Assembly: GCA_016712405.1 (NCBI GenBank)
Contig: JADJRD010000001.1
Coordinates: 372,001-436,000 of the forward strand
Length of the DNA stretch: 64,000 nucleotides
Direction: 5' to 3'
Source of the DNA: Cellvibrio sp.
GTDB taxonomy: Bacteria > Pseudomonadota > Gammaproteobacteria > Pseudomonadales > Cellvibrionaceae
Below the pieces are notes generated by a model. That model made no database searches, was not told where the DNA came from, and saw nothing but the letters and a program-made list of their open reading frames with translations. A program made the translations under genes and the position numbers. Positions 56,773-64,000 of this stretch are shown one piece after another (within the stretch, counting starts at the first letter, position 1; every line of letters begins with the position of its first letter).

Positions 56773-57573
56773 CTACACTCTATTTAAAATTATTTCTAAC
56801 ACGATTTTGCTGCCGAAATAAGCCAGCATCAAACTGATAAATCCTGCCAGCGTCCAGCGTATTGCTTTGTTTCCTCGCCAGCCACGGAAGTAGCGCCCCC
56901 AAAGTAATCCTGCGTAAATAAACCATGCGGCGATTGCGAATACTGTTTTGTGGGTTTGATGTTGTACAAACATATCCTCAAGAAACCAAAATCCCGAAAC
57001 AATAGCAAGAGTTAACAAAATCTCACCAATCCATACAAACTCAAATAAGAGAGATTCCATGGTTTGTAAAGGAGGGAGCAAACGAGTTTGTGAAATATGT
57101 TGTTTAGTTTTTAATGATTTATTTTGATACGCCAGGAAGATAGCTTGAAGACTTGCGATGGTTAATAAGCTATAAGCCAAGATAGACAGTATGACGTGAG
57201 ATGCAAGTTCATAATCCAACAATAAATACTCGCCCCAATAATTGCCTAGTAGAGCTGCAATCAGCGAGAGACAAGAGAGGGGGAATAACAAAATAAATAA
57301 ATTATGTACAGGTTTTTTCAAGCTGCTGATTAACACAATCGCATTGATTACCCAAAATATTAACGAAGAAGCGTTGAATAAACTCAATTGAAATCCACTC
57401 GGCGTGAAACTCACACTAAAAATACCCAAGCCATGAATCAGAAGTGCTAGCACACAGATGCCCCAAAGTTGGCTTTTCGATGGCGGTAATTGATGCCTGA
57501 CTGCACGCCATAAATAGATTGACGCGAATAAATAAATTAACAGTGCGGCAAAGTTTGCGAGAAGTGTGGTCAT
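56773..57573 (-). CDS. Cytochrome c assembly-type inner-membrane protein (YpjD-like)
   Basis: A 266-aa protein with eight predicted transmembrane helices and the CcsA/CcmC-like core around WGEYLLLDYELASHVILSILAYSLL. It lacks a clear WWD motif, as in the YpjD branch. Its divergent position next to ffh is conserved in gammaproteobacteria, supporting the assignment. The role is uncertain; haem or redox handling is inferred from the family. Confidence 0.88.
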   Translation of the reverse strand: MTTLLANFAALLIYLFASIYLWRAVRHQLPPSKSQLWGICVLALLIHGLGIFSVSFTPSGFQLSLFNASSLIFWVINAIVLISSLKKPVHNLFILLFPLSCLSLIAALLGNYWGEYLLLDYELASHVILSILAYSLLTIASLQAIFLAYQNKSLKTKQHISQTRLLPPLQTMESLLFEFVWIGEILLTLAIVSGFWFLEDMFVQHQTHKTVFAIAAWFIYAGLLWGRYFRGWRGNKAIRWTLAGFISLMLAYFGSKIVLEIILNRV

Positions 57574-57710
57574 GATCGGTCAAGGAGTAATTAAACGTTG
57601 GGCTAGTGTGTCACAGCAAGGCTTTAAAATATAGGCGGAATTGAGAGGTCGCAAGTCTTGAAGTGAGGGGGTATAATTCGGCCAATTTTTGCATTGAATG
57701 AGACGTTTTT

Positions 57711-59084
57711 ATGTTTGACAACCTGACTGACCGCCTTTCCCAAACCCTTCGTAGCATTACCGGTAAAGCCCGGTTGAGCGAAGACAATATCAAGGACGCA
57801 TTGCGTGATGTCCGTAAAGCCTTATTGGAGGCGGACGTTGCTTTACCCGTGGTCAAAGCATTTATCGATCAGGTTCGCAGTCGTGCCATGGGGCAACAAA
57901 TCAGCAAGGCGCTTAATCCGGGTCAGCAATTCCTTAAAATCGTTCAAGCTGAACTCGTTTCAACTATGGGTGAAGCTAATGAGAGTTTGAATCTGGCACA
58001 ACAGCCACCAGCTATCATTTTAATGGCAGGTTTACAGGGTGCAGGTAAAACGACCTCGGTTGCCAAATTGGCACGTTTTCTTAAAGAACGCGAAAAGAAA
58101 AAAGTATTAGTGGTGAGTGCGGACGTTTATCGTCCTGCGGCGATTCAGCAATTACAAACACTGGCGGGCGAAATTGGTGTTGAATGTTTTCCTTCGTCGG
58201 GTGATCAAAAACCTTTAGATATTGCGCGTGCCGCGATTGATCACGCCAAACGCCAATTTTTTGATGTGTTGATTGTCGATACCGCCGGCCGTTTGCATAT
58301 CGATGAAGAACTGATGGTTGAAATCAAACAATTACATGCAACCTTGAATCCTGTTGAAACTTTATTTGTGATTGACGCCATGATTGGTCAGGACGCTGTT
58401 AATACTGCAAAAGCATTTAACGATGCGCTGCCATTAACCGGTGTGATTTTGACAAAAGCCGACGGTGATGCACGTGGTGGTGCGGCACTTTCTGTGCGTC
58501 ACATTACAGGCAAGCCAATTAAATTTTTAGGTATGGGTGAGAAAGTGGATGCACTCGAACCTTTCCATCCAGATCGTATCGCTTCGCGCATTTTAGGCAT
58601 GGGCGATGTGATGTCTTTAATTGAGCAAGTTGAACGAACCGTTGATAAAGAAAAAGCGGAAAAATTAATAAAGAAAGTCACCAAAGGTCAAAAATTTGAT
58701 TTAAATGATTTGCGTGAACAACTTCAGCAAATGAAAAACATGGGCGGTTTGACCTCAATGCTCGATAAATTGCCCGGCCTTGGCAACATCGCACAAGCAG
58801 CGCAAATGGCGAATGCCAACAAAGAGTTCTCACGTATGGAAGCCATCATTAATTCGATGACGCCTTCGGAGCGCCGTAATCCAGACGATTTAAGTGGTTC
58901 GCGTAAACGACGCATCACAGCGGGTTCTGGCACGAGCGTTCAAGATTTAAATAGCCTGTTAAAAAAACACAAACAAATGGCAAAAATGATGGGGAAAATG
59001 AAAGGTGGCGGCATGGCAAAAATGATGCGTGGTTTGGGTGGCATGATGCCGGGTGGCGGTATGCTACCACCTGGGATAAAGTAG
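57711..59084 (+). CDS. ffh: Signal recognition particle protein Ffh
   Basis: GTPase that, with 4.5S RNA, targets ribosomes making membrane proteins to FtsY. The 457-aa protein has the N helical bundle (residues ~1-85), G domain with GLQGAGKTTSVAKLA (~103-117), DTAGRLHIDEELM, TKADGDARGGAALS, and a Met-rich M domain (~300-457; QMKNMGGLTSMLDKLPG, MAKMMGKMKGGGMAKMMRGL) that binds signal sequences and RNA. The usual next genes rpsP-rimM-trmD-rplS are not here; a chemoreceptor follows. Confidence 0.96.
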   Translation: MFDNLTDRLSQTLRSITGKARLSEDNIKDALRDVRKALLEADVALPVVKAFIDQVRSRAMGQQISKALNPGQQFLKIVQAELVSTMGEANESLNLAQQPPAIILMAGLQGAGKTTSVAKLARFLKEREKKKVLVVSADVYRPAAIQQLQTLAGEIGVECFPSSGDQKPLDIARAAIDHAKRQFFDVLIVDTAGRLHIDEELMVEIKQLHATLNPVETLFVIDAMIGQDAVNTAKAFNDALPLTGVILTKADGDARGGAALSVRHITGKPIKFLGMGEKVDALEPFHPDRIASRILGMGDVMSLIEQVERTVDKEKAEKLIKKVTKGQKFDLNDLREQLQQMKNMGGLTSMLDKLPGLGNIAQAAQMANANKEFSRMEAIINSMTPSERRNPDDLSGSRKRRITAGSGTSVQDLNSLLKKHKQMAKMMGKMKGGGMAKMMRGLGGMMPGGGMLPPGIK

Positions 59085-59159
59085 CAGATACAGCGCCACA
59101 TTAGCCAGCATTAGATTTACGACTATACTCAGTTCAACTTAATCTCGGGAGGGCTGAGG

Positions 59160-60797
59160 ATGAAATGGTATCAGGCTTTAGGTTTTCGTTGGAAATTAAC
59201 ACTACCATTGATTGTACTGGTCATTTTGGTGGCAACCGTTGGATTATATGCCATATCCAGCAGTAAAAAATTAGGCGGCTACGCCAATACAATTGCGAAA
59301 ATCAATCTACAAGAAATTCAATTGATGATTCAGGCTGATAGGGATTTATACCAATCCCTGGTGGCTGAGCGCACTTTGGTATATGACACAAACTCAGATA
59401 CATCGGCATTAATTAAAGAACATCAAGATAATGCCCTTCAAGCTCGGGATCGAGTCGTAGAATCATTGGCTATTTCGGACACATCAACAGTAAAAGAAAA
59501 AGATCACTATCTAAAGTTGTTCAATGACTGGAAAAACTTATCGGATCAAGTTGTTCATCTAGCAAGCGCCGGTGATGAAAAATCACTAAACTCAGCGCGT
59601 ACTTTATCTTATGGAAATGCACAGAAAGCTTTTGCTGCGTTACGCAATGAAATTGATCTGCTCCAAGAAAAACGATTGGAACATGTCAATCAATTTGCAA
59701 TTAAAATCGTAAACGATCAATTAGATATTCATATCTATACAATAATCATTGTTGGATTTGCATTGGTGATTACCTTGGTTGCCGCTTATCGATTGCCTCT
59801 TGTTATTATTCGTCCATTGGAAGAAATTACACACAGAATAGAAAATATTGCTGATGGTGATGGTGATCTAACCATTCGTTTGGATCAGCGGCGTCAAGAT
59901 GAATTGGGTGTGTTGGCGCTGAACGTCAATCGTTTTATGGACAAATTGCAATTATTGATAAAACATATTTTGCAAAATTCTGAACAGGTTGCTTCGGCTT
60001 CATCCTCGATGCTGACTGTGTCAGCTAATAGTCAGCGCGCAGCAGAAAGTCAATCAGTAGCCATTAGCATGGTGGTGTCCGCTGTCAATGAATTAACCAT
60101 GGCAATTCAAGAAGTGGCAAAAAATACGGGTGATACTGCACGAAATACACAACAGGTTTCTCAGGTGACGGAGAGTGTTCAGAAGCGCATACGCGAAGCC
60201 GTTGATCGTGTTCAGCAGCTATCCCATCGAATTGGCGACACAGCGAATGTGATGTTACGTTTAGAAGAACAGGCAAAAGAAGTAACATCCGTTATTGATG
60301 TCATTCGTGGAGTGGCAGATCAAACGAATTTATTAGCGTTAAATGCAGCAATAGAAGCAGCCCGAGCAGGTGAGCAGGGCAGAGGCTTTGCAGTGGTTGC
60401 GGATGAAGTTCGTACGCTTGCCAGTCGCACGCAACAATCCACTCAAGATATTCAAACAATGCTGGGGCAATTGCAAACGGGTGTGCAGGGTGCTGTTGAG
60501 GCGATGAATTTCAGTAATAGTATGACACTAGATGCAGTTACTTCTGCTAATGAAGCCGGAAATTCATTGTCAAGTGTTGGCAGTGGAGTTAAATCCATTT
60601 CCGATATGACCATTCAAATTGCGACTGCAGCGGAAGAGCAAAGCTATGTGACTGCAGAAATTGATAAGAATTTAGTTCAACTCAATGATATCGCCGTTGA
60701 TAATGCCAGGGATGCAACCAAAACTGCTGAACATTGCCAGCAATTAAATATTCTCTCACTGCAAATGAAAGAATTATTGTCACACTTTAAAATATAG
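59160..60797 (+). CDS. Methyl-accepting chemotaxis protein
   Basis: A 545-aa transmembrane receptor: TM1 (~residues 13-30), a periplasmic helical (four-helix-bundle type) domain of about 155 residues, TM2 (~190-213), HAMP (PLEEITHRIENIADGDGDLTIRL), and a long cytoplasmic coiled coil with the hairpin tip EAARAGEQGRGFAVVADEVRTLASR that contacts CheA/CheW. No pentapeptide tether for CheR is present at the C terminus. The ligand is unknown. GGAGG lies upstream of the ATG, and a terminator follows directly. Confidence 0.93.
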   Translation: MKWYQALGFRWKLTLPLIVLVILVATVGLYAISSSKKLGGYANTIAKINLQEIQLMIQADRDLYQSLVAERTLVYDTNSDTSALIKEHQDNALQARDRVVESLAISDTSTVKEKDHYLKLFNDWKNLSDQVVHLASAGDEKSLNSARTLSYGNAQKAFAALRNEIDLLQEKRLEHVNQFAIKIVNDQLDIHIYTIIIVGFALVITLVAAYRLPLVIIRPLEEITHRIENIADGDGDLTIRLDQRRQDELGVLALNVNRFMDKLQLLIKHILQNSEQVASASSSMLTVSANSQRAAESQSVAISMVVSAVNELTMAIQEVAKNTGDTARNTQQVSQVTESVQKRIREAVDRVQQLSHRIGDTANVMLRLEEQAKEVTSVIDVIRGVADQTNLLALNAAIEAARAGEQGRGFAVVADEVRTLASRTQQSTQDIQTMLGQLQTGVQGAVEAMNFSNSMTLDAVTSANEAGNSLSSVGSGVKSISDMTIQIATAAEEQSYVTAEIDKNLVQLNDIAVDNARDATKTAEHCQQLNILSLQMKELLSHFKI

Positions 60798-60804
60798 AGA
60801 CAAA

Positions 60805-60833
60805 AAAGCCCTTCGGTTTAGAAGGGCTTTCAA
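60805..60833. terminator. Terminator between the chemoreceptor and thioredoxin-like genes
   Basis: AAAGCCCTTC and GAAGGGCTTT form a perfect 10-bp stem around GGTTTA. The flanking A run on the left lets it serve the converging gene on the minus strand too. Confidence 0.92.
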
Positions 60834-60850
60834 TTTTCCCGGATTACAGA

Positions 60851-61446
60851 TTAATACTTAATACCACAACCATAAGGTGCTGTATTGGATTCCGATACTG
60901 CCTTACCTGCCAAATGTTCTGTCATGGCTTTATCAACATAATTTACTGCTTTGGCTATATCCGCTTGATCAGTTGATTGAATGCTATCAATTCCGCCTTT
61001 GTAAATTAATTTTCCATCGGCATTAATGATATACATATGGGGTGTTGTTTTTGCATTGTAGGATTTTCCTACTTTTCCATCAGTATCAAACAATACAAAA
61101 CTGGGATTAGCTTTGCGTGATGCTGTTAACTGATTGGCTTTCTCGCCAGTGACAAAACCCTGTTTACCTTCAGCAGATGAAATAATCGAAAGCCAGATAA
61201 CATCTTTATCTGTGTATTTTTTTGCAGTTGTTGCATGTTGTTACTTTCATAATGTTTTTTTACGAAGGGGCATTCATGGTTTGTCCATTCGAGAACGACA
61301 GTCTTTCCTTTGAATTCTGCAAGGCTGTGTGTTTTGCCATAAGTATCAGTCAAGGTAAAATCTGGCGCAGCTTCACCCGTATTGACCGAAGCAAAACAGG
61401 GAAGTGATAATACAGTGAAAATAATAACGCTTAATAAATTTTTCAT
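60851..61446 (-). pseudogene. Exported thioredoxin/redoxin-like protein, frameshifted
   Basis: Begins with a signal peptide (MKNLLSVIIFTVLSLPCFA) and a thioredoxin-type fold (APDFTLTDTYGKTHSLAEFKGKTVVLEW). The site HECPFVKKHY holds a single Cys; the C-terminal half reads SYNAKTTPHMYIINADGKLIYKGGIDS, ending PYGCGIKY. The frame breaks in an A run at about 61218-61224: seven A's are present where eight would give QKKYTDKDVIWLSIISSAEGKQGFVTG joined to the rest (198 aa). Probably periplasmic redox or peroxide-related. Its start overlaps the preceding DsbD-like gene by ATGA, so the two form a unit. Confidence 0.82.
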
Positions 61447-62226
61447 AGAGCATTTTCCTCGTTGGTTGAAAGTGTGACACGGTAACTCCGTTGGTGATCA
61501 ACAACTATGACAGCATGTATTGTGGTTGGCATTTTGGTGTAGGTGTCATTTATCTCATGTTTCCAAATGATCCAATTATGTTTCCAGCGTTGGGTTTGTG
61601 TTGGTTGGTAAGAAACAACTTGTGTATTTTCGATAAATACCTCTACCGCACTGGGATTACGAAAAATGGGTTGTTTTAGATAAAGTTCGAGTTGAAATTT
61701 TTTATCCAGCAGTGATGCAGATCCATCTAGCAATTCTATAGGTGAAGGGATTTTTTTTGCCAATCAGAAAATAATCTTGCATGGCTGCTCGCAAGGCAAG
61801 TATCAGCAACCGATATTCTTTTTTTCAATTCCGCTTTACCAGGAATACAAATATTTTTGCAGACTAACCAACTGGTTTCGGCAATTATTTCAATTTGTTG
61901 TTGATTGATAACGTTTGTCTTCATGTTGACAGGCAGCAACAGCTGATTTGCATAACCCAAGTTATAGATTCCATCCAATTCCATTGCGTGTGGAAATGCC
62001 CATTGAATGTCTCCACTGGAAATTGCGTTAGGTAGTCGCCACTGTATTTTGGGCGCTAGCCCGGCATCACCCGGATTAATCCAGTAAAGATGCCAATCAG
62101 GTTTTAAATCGAATAAAACTGCCGAGGAAAAATTTCCTGTTTTCGGAATACTGTCACAGCTACTAATTAAGCTGGCTTTGAGTTCAGTTGTTTCAACGGT
62201 TTCCTGACTGGAAACATAAGATGAGA
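61443..62226 (-). pseudogene. DsbD N-terminal-domain-like redox protein, cut by IS66 and frameshifted
   Basis: Resembles the periplasmic alpha domain of DsbD: LKPDWHLYWINPGDAGLAPKIQW and the redox pair in WLVCKNICIPGKAEL (CxxxC spacing as in DsbD-type IGM). Two breaks: (1) an A run of 8 at about 61752-61759 where nine would join SDWQKK to IPSPIELLDG; (2) the 5' end is lost at 62226, where IS66 terminal sequence begins, so start codon and signal peptide are missing. No DsbD membrane domain follows. Together with the thioredoxin-like gene it probably formed a periplasmic thiol-redox pair, now presumably inactive. Confidence 0.75.
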
Positions 62227-62308
62227 GTAAGCGCCAAATAAACCCCACCTAACGCTCAATCCCAAAACGATTTAACCTCAAGCCTCCAAATAATTACCGG
62301 AGGCTTTT

Positions 62309-62608
62309 ATGATTCGTCGCAGCAAAGAACAATGGCTATCACTCTTTCAGCAACATGCGGACAGCGGTTTGTCCGCCGCCGAGTTTTGCAAACAACATGA
62401 ACTTTGCGATAAGCATTTCAGTCTGCGCAAAAAACAATTATTAGCAGCCAATTTTATTCCTGTAATCGTTAAGCCAAAAAAAGAAAAAATGATTTCGATA
62501 CCTGAAAAGAAAATGAGTGTGCAATGTCGTCTGGACTCCTGCGTACTTCAGTTTGAGAGTTTGCCTGATGTGGCCTGGCTGTCGCAACTGATTAAAGTGC
62601 TGTTATGA
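62309..62608 (+). CDS. tnpA: IS66 accessory protein TnpA
   Basis: A 99-aa protein with an N-terminal helix-turn-helix (SKEQWLSLFQQHADSGLSAAEFCKQHEL), as in IS66 TnpA, which probably binds DNA. A strong GGAGG lies 6 bases before the ATG. The stop overlaps the tnpB start by four bases (ATGA). Confidence 0.88.
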   Translation: MIRRSKEQWLSLFQQHADSGLSAAEFCKQHELCDKHFSLRKKQLLAANFIPVIVKPKKEKMISIPEKKMSVQCRLDSCVLQFESLPDVAWLSQLIKVLL

Positions 62609-62955
62609 TTCGCTGGGAATCAGTCGCGATTTACATACACCGCGACCCTGTGGATTTCCGGCAGTCGATTAATGGGTTAAGTATTCGCGTGAGCGACGTG
62701 ATGGAGCTGGATGTATTTTCCGGTGCACTGTTTGTGTTTGGCAATCGCTCGCGTAACAAAATCAAAATTCTTTACTGGGACAAAACCGGGTTTTGTTTGT
62801 GGTATAAACGCTTGGAGAGGAACAGGTTCAAATGGCCGCGCAAGGGTGATTCTGTTTTGTTATTAACCGATGAGCAGTTTGATTGGTTGTTGCGTGGATT
62901 GGATATTGCGAAGTTAACGCCTCACACTGAATCTGTATTTACGGATTTGTTTTAA
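62605..62955 (+). CDS. tnpB: IS66 accessory protein TnpB
   Basis: A 116-aa IS66 TnpB (Orf2) protein: VAIYIHRDPVDFRQSINGLS, then GALFVFGNRSRNKIKILYWDKTGFCLWYKRLER, the family signature. Required for transposition of IS66 elements but not the catalytic subunit. Overlaps tnpA and is complete. Confidence 0.93.
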   Translation: MIRWESVAIYIHRDPVDFRQSINGLSIRVSDVMELDVFSGALFVFGNRSRNKIKILYWDKTGFCLWYKRLERNRFKWPRKGDSVLLLTDEQFDWLLRGLDIAKLTPHTESVFTDLF

Positions 62956-62989
62956 TATAATTATTGTTATTAAAGCAATATTTTTCTGT

Positions 62990-63026
62990 TGCATGAATGG
63001 CATTTTTGGTAAAATACATTCATGCA
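62990..63026 (+). promoter_or_regulatory. Hairpin overlapping the tnpC start codon
   Basis: TGCATGAATG (62990-62999) and CATTCATGCA (63017-63026) are exact inverses with a 17-base loop. The second arm contains the tnpC ATG (63022-63024), so a transcript read from upstream could hide the start and limit transposase translation. Confidence 0.6.
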
Positions 63027-64000
63027 AAATACTCACGAAATCACTCAAGAAATAGATCAACCAAAAGAAATAATTTCTGAAAAAGATAAAATTATTTCAG
63101 AAAACAATAAAGTCATCTCTGATAAAAACAACCGCATTCAACTGCTTGAAGATTACATCCGCTCACTGAATCAAAAACAGTTTGGATCCTCCAGTGAAAA
63201 GCTGGAAGCGATTCAGGCTGACTTGTTTGTTGAGGCGGAAGAAGATGAAAGCGCTTCTTCGAATACCGAAGTTGAATCACAAGATGCCACGGTTACTGTT
63301 GCAGCGCATCAACGCAAAAAACATCGCGAATCTATTCCTGCGAATTTACCTCGCGTTGAGATTATCCATGATCTGCCTGAAGAGCAGAAAGTCTGCCCGC
63401 ACGATGGTTCTGTTTTAAAACAAATCGGTTTTGAATCACACGAACAACTGGATGTGATTCCAGCGAAGATTCAAGTGCTGCACCACAAGCGTTTAAAATA
63501 CGCCTGCCCTTGCTGCGAAGGATTTTAATCACGGCCAGTAAGCCTGCCCAACCTATCGACAAAAGTATCGCATCACCCGGTTTGCTCGCGAGTGTTGCTA
63601 CACAAAAATATGTAGATGCTTTACCACTTTATCGACAAACCGACATCTTCAAACGTATTGGCATTGAGTTGGATCGCACCACATTAGCGAATTGGATGAT
63701 TCGTTGCGGTCAGTTAGTGCAACCACTGATTAATTTGATTCACGAAAAAATATTGGATCAAAACATTCTTCACGCAGACGAGACCAGAGTGCAAGTCTTG
63801 AATGAACCTGGCCGCGCGGCTGAAACACAGAGTTTTATGTGGGTATTGCGCTGCACAATGCCAACCTGTGCTGCGGTGTTGTTTCAATACGAGCCGACAC
63901 GCAGTGGAAAAGCCGCTGAAGCTTTACTGCGCGATTATCAAGGCGCACTGATGGTCGATGGTTTTTCCGGCTACAACGGTGTGTGCGACAAAATCAACTA
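63022..64000 (+). pseudogene. tnpC: IS66 transposase TnpC, frameshifted and running off the window
   Basis: DDE transposase of IS66. The N-terminal coiled coil (KDKIISENNKVISDKNNRIQLLEDYI) and LNQKQFGSSSEK are followed by the Zn-finger-like CPHDGSVLKQIG...KYACPCCEGF. The frame stops at 63528. In another frame it continues as TASKPAQPIDKSIASPGLLASV, then LPLYRQTDIFKRIGIELDRTTLANWM and the catalytic Asp strand ILHADETRVQVL up to the window end; one missing A after GGA near 63525 explains the break. A perfect inverted repeat overlaps the start codon. Confidence 0.85.

Larger units (their letters stand above)
62227..64000 (+). mobile_element. IS66-family insertion sequence (left end and most of the element; right end outside the window)
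   Basis: Begins with GTAAGCGCC, the conserved terminus of IS66-family elements, and carries the tnpA-tnpB-tnpC set in standard order. The bases before it, AGATGAGA (62219-62226), are the expected place for the 8-bp target duplication; the other copy would lie past 64000. It interrupts the DsbD-like gene. Confidence 0.88.

Noticed and set aside
1..64000. tRNA, rRNA or other structured RNA genes and riboswitches
   Set aside because: I looked for cloverleaf ends, CCA-type tails and known riboswitch cores in the intergenic gaps and saw none I could support by eye.

Overview
The window reads as a chromosomal segment of a Gram-negative gammaproteobacterium, most likely from the Cellvibrio/Saccharophagus group. 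The reasons are classical gammaproteobacterial housekeeping genes (gyrA, pheA, tyrA, cysDN, pyrF, cmk, ffh, rnb, sppA, hrpA), a lipoprotein polysaccharide lyase with a poly-serine linker of the kind common in those plant-wall degraders, a GH51 arabinofuranosidase, and moderately AT-rich coding DNA. The genus is inferred, not proven.

Layout. 1-13.8 kb: end of an unknown gene, gyrA, a hicBA toxin-antitoxin pair, pheA-tyrA, cysD-cysN, a small ComEA-like protein, then pyrF-cmk-phosphomannomutase-galU-manC, which supplies pyrimidine nucleotides and activated sugars (UDP-glucose, GDP-mannose) for surface polysaccharide. 13.8-15.4 kb: an ammonium transporter behind a sigma-54 type promoter. 15.6-25.2 kb: an accessory secretion locus with a lipoprotein, three small paralogous secreted proteins (the third damaged by a G-arm/C-arm low-complexity stretch), a ~2,460-residue SpvB/FG-GAP/RHS protein with a variable C-terminal domain, and a small lipoprotein that may be its immunity partner. 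25.3-28.2 kb: a nest of about 18 truncated, left-end-preserving copies of two REP-associated (Y1/HUH) transposase elements around one complete copy. 28.3-32.3 kb: hrpA, carrying one in-frame amber codon and an in-frame palindromic repeat. 32.4-34.4 kb: hvfA-hvfB-hvfC, a copper-binding RiPP ('bufferin') operon behind an ECF-sigma-like promoter. 34.5-50.1 kb: porin, EVE protein, rnb, K+/H+ antiporter, sppA/DUF2069/wrbA, yihY, a response regulator, avtA, an HD-GYP protein, a REC-TPR protein and rhlE. 50.1-55.3 kb: the polysaccharide lyase and arabinofuranosidase, both interrupted. 55.5-60.8 kb: MFS exporter, ypjD-like gene, ffh, chemoreceptor. 60.8-64.0 kb: a thioredoxin-like protein and a DsbD-N-like protein cut by an IS66-family element that runs off the window.

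A recurrent theme is single-base damage. At least seven one-base frameshifts (manC, twice in the RHS gene, GH51, thioredoxin-like, DsbD-like, tnpC) and two in-frame stops (hrpA TAG, lyase TGA) interrupt otherwise well-conserved proteins, and three of the frameshifts fall in A runs of 7-8. This could be residual sequencing error or real decay, and the raw reads would decide. The most interesting biology is the hvfABC operon with its promoter, the RHS/small-secreted-protein locus, the transposon left-end nest, and the three-copy palindromic repeat that has entered hrpA without breaking the frame.
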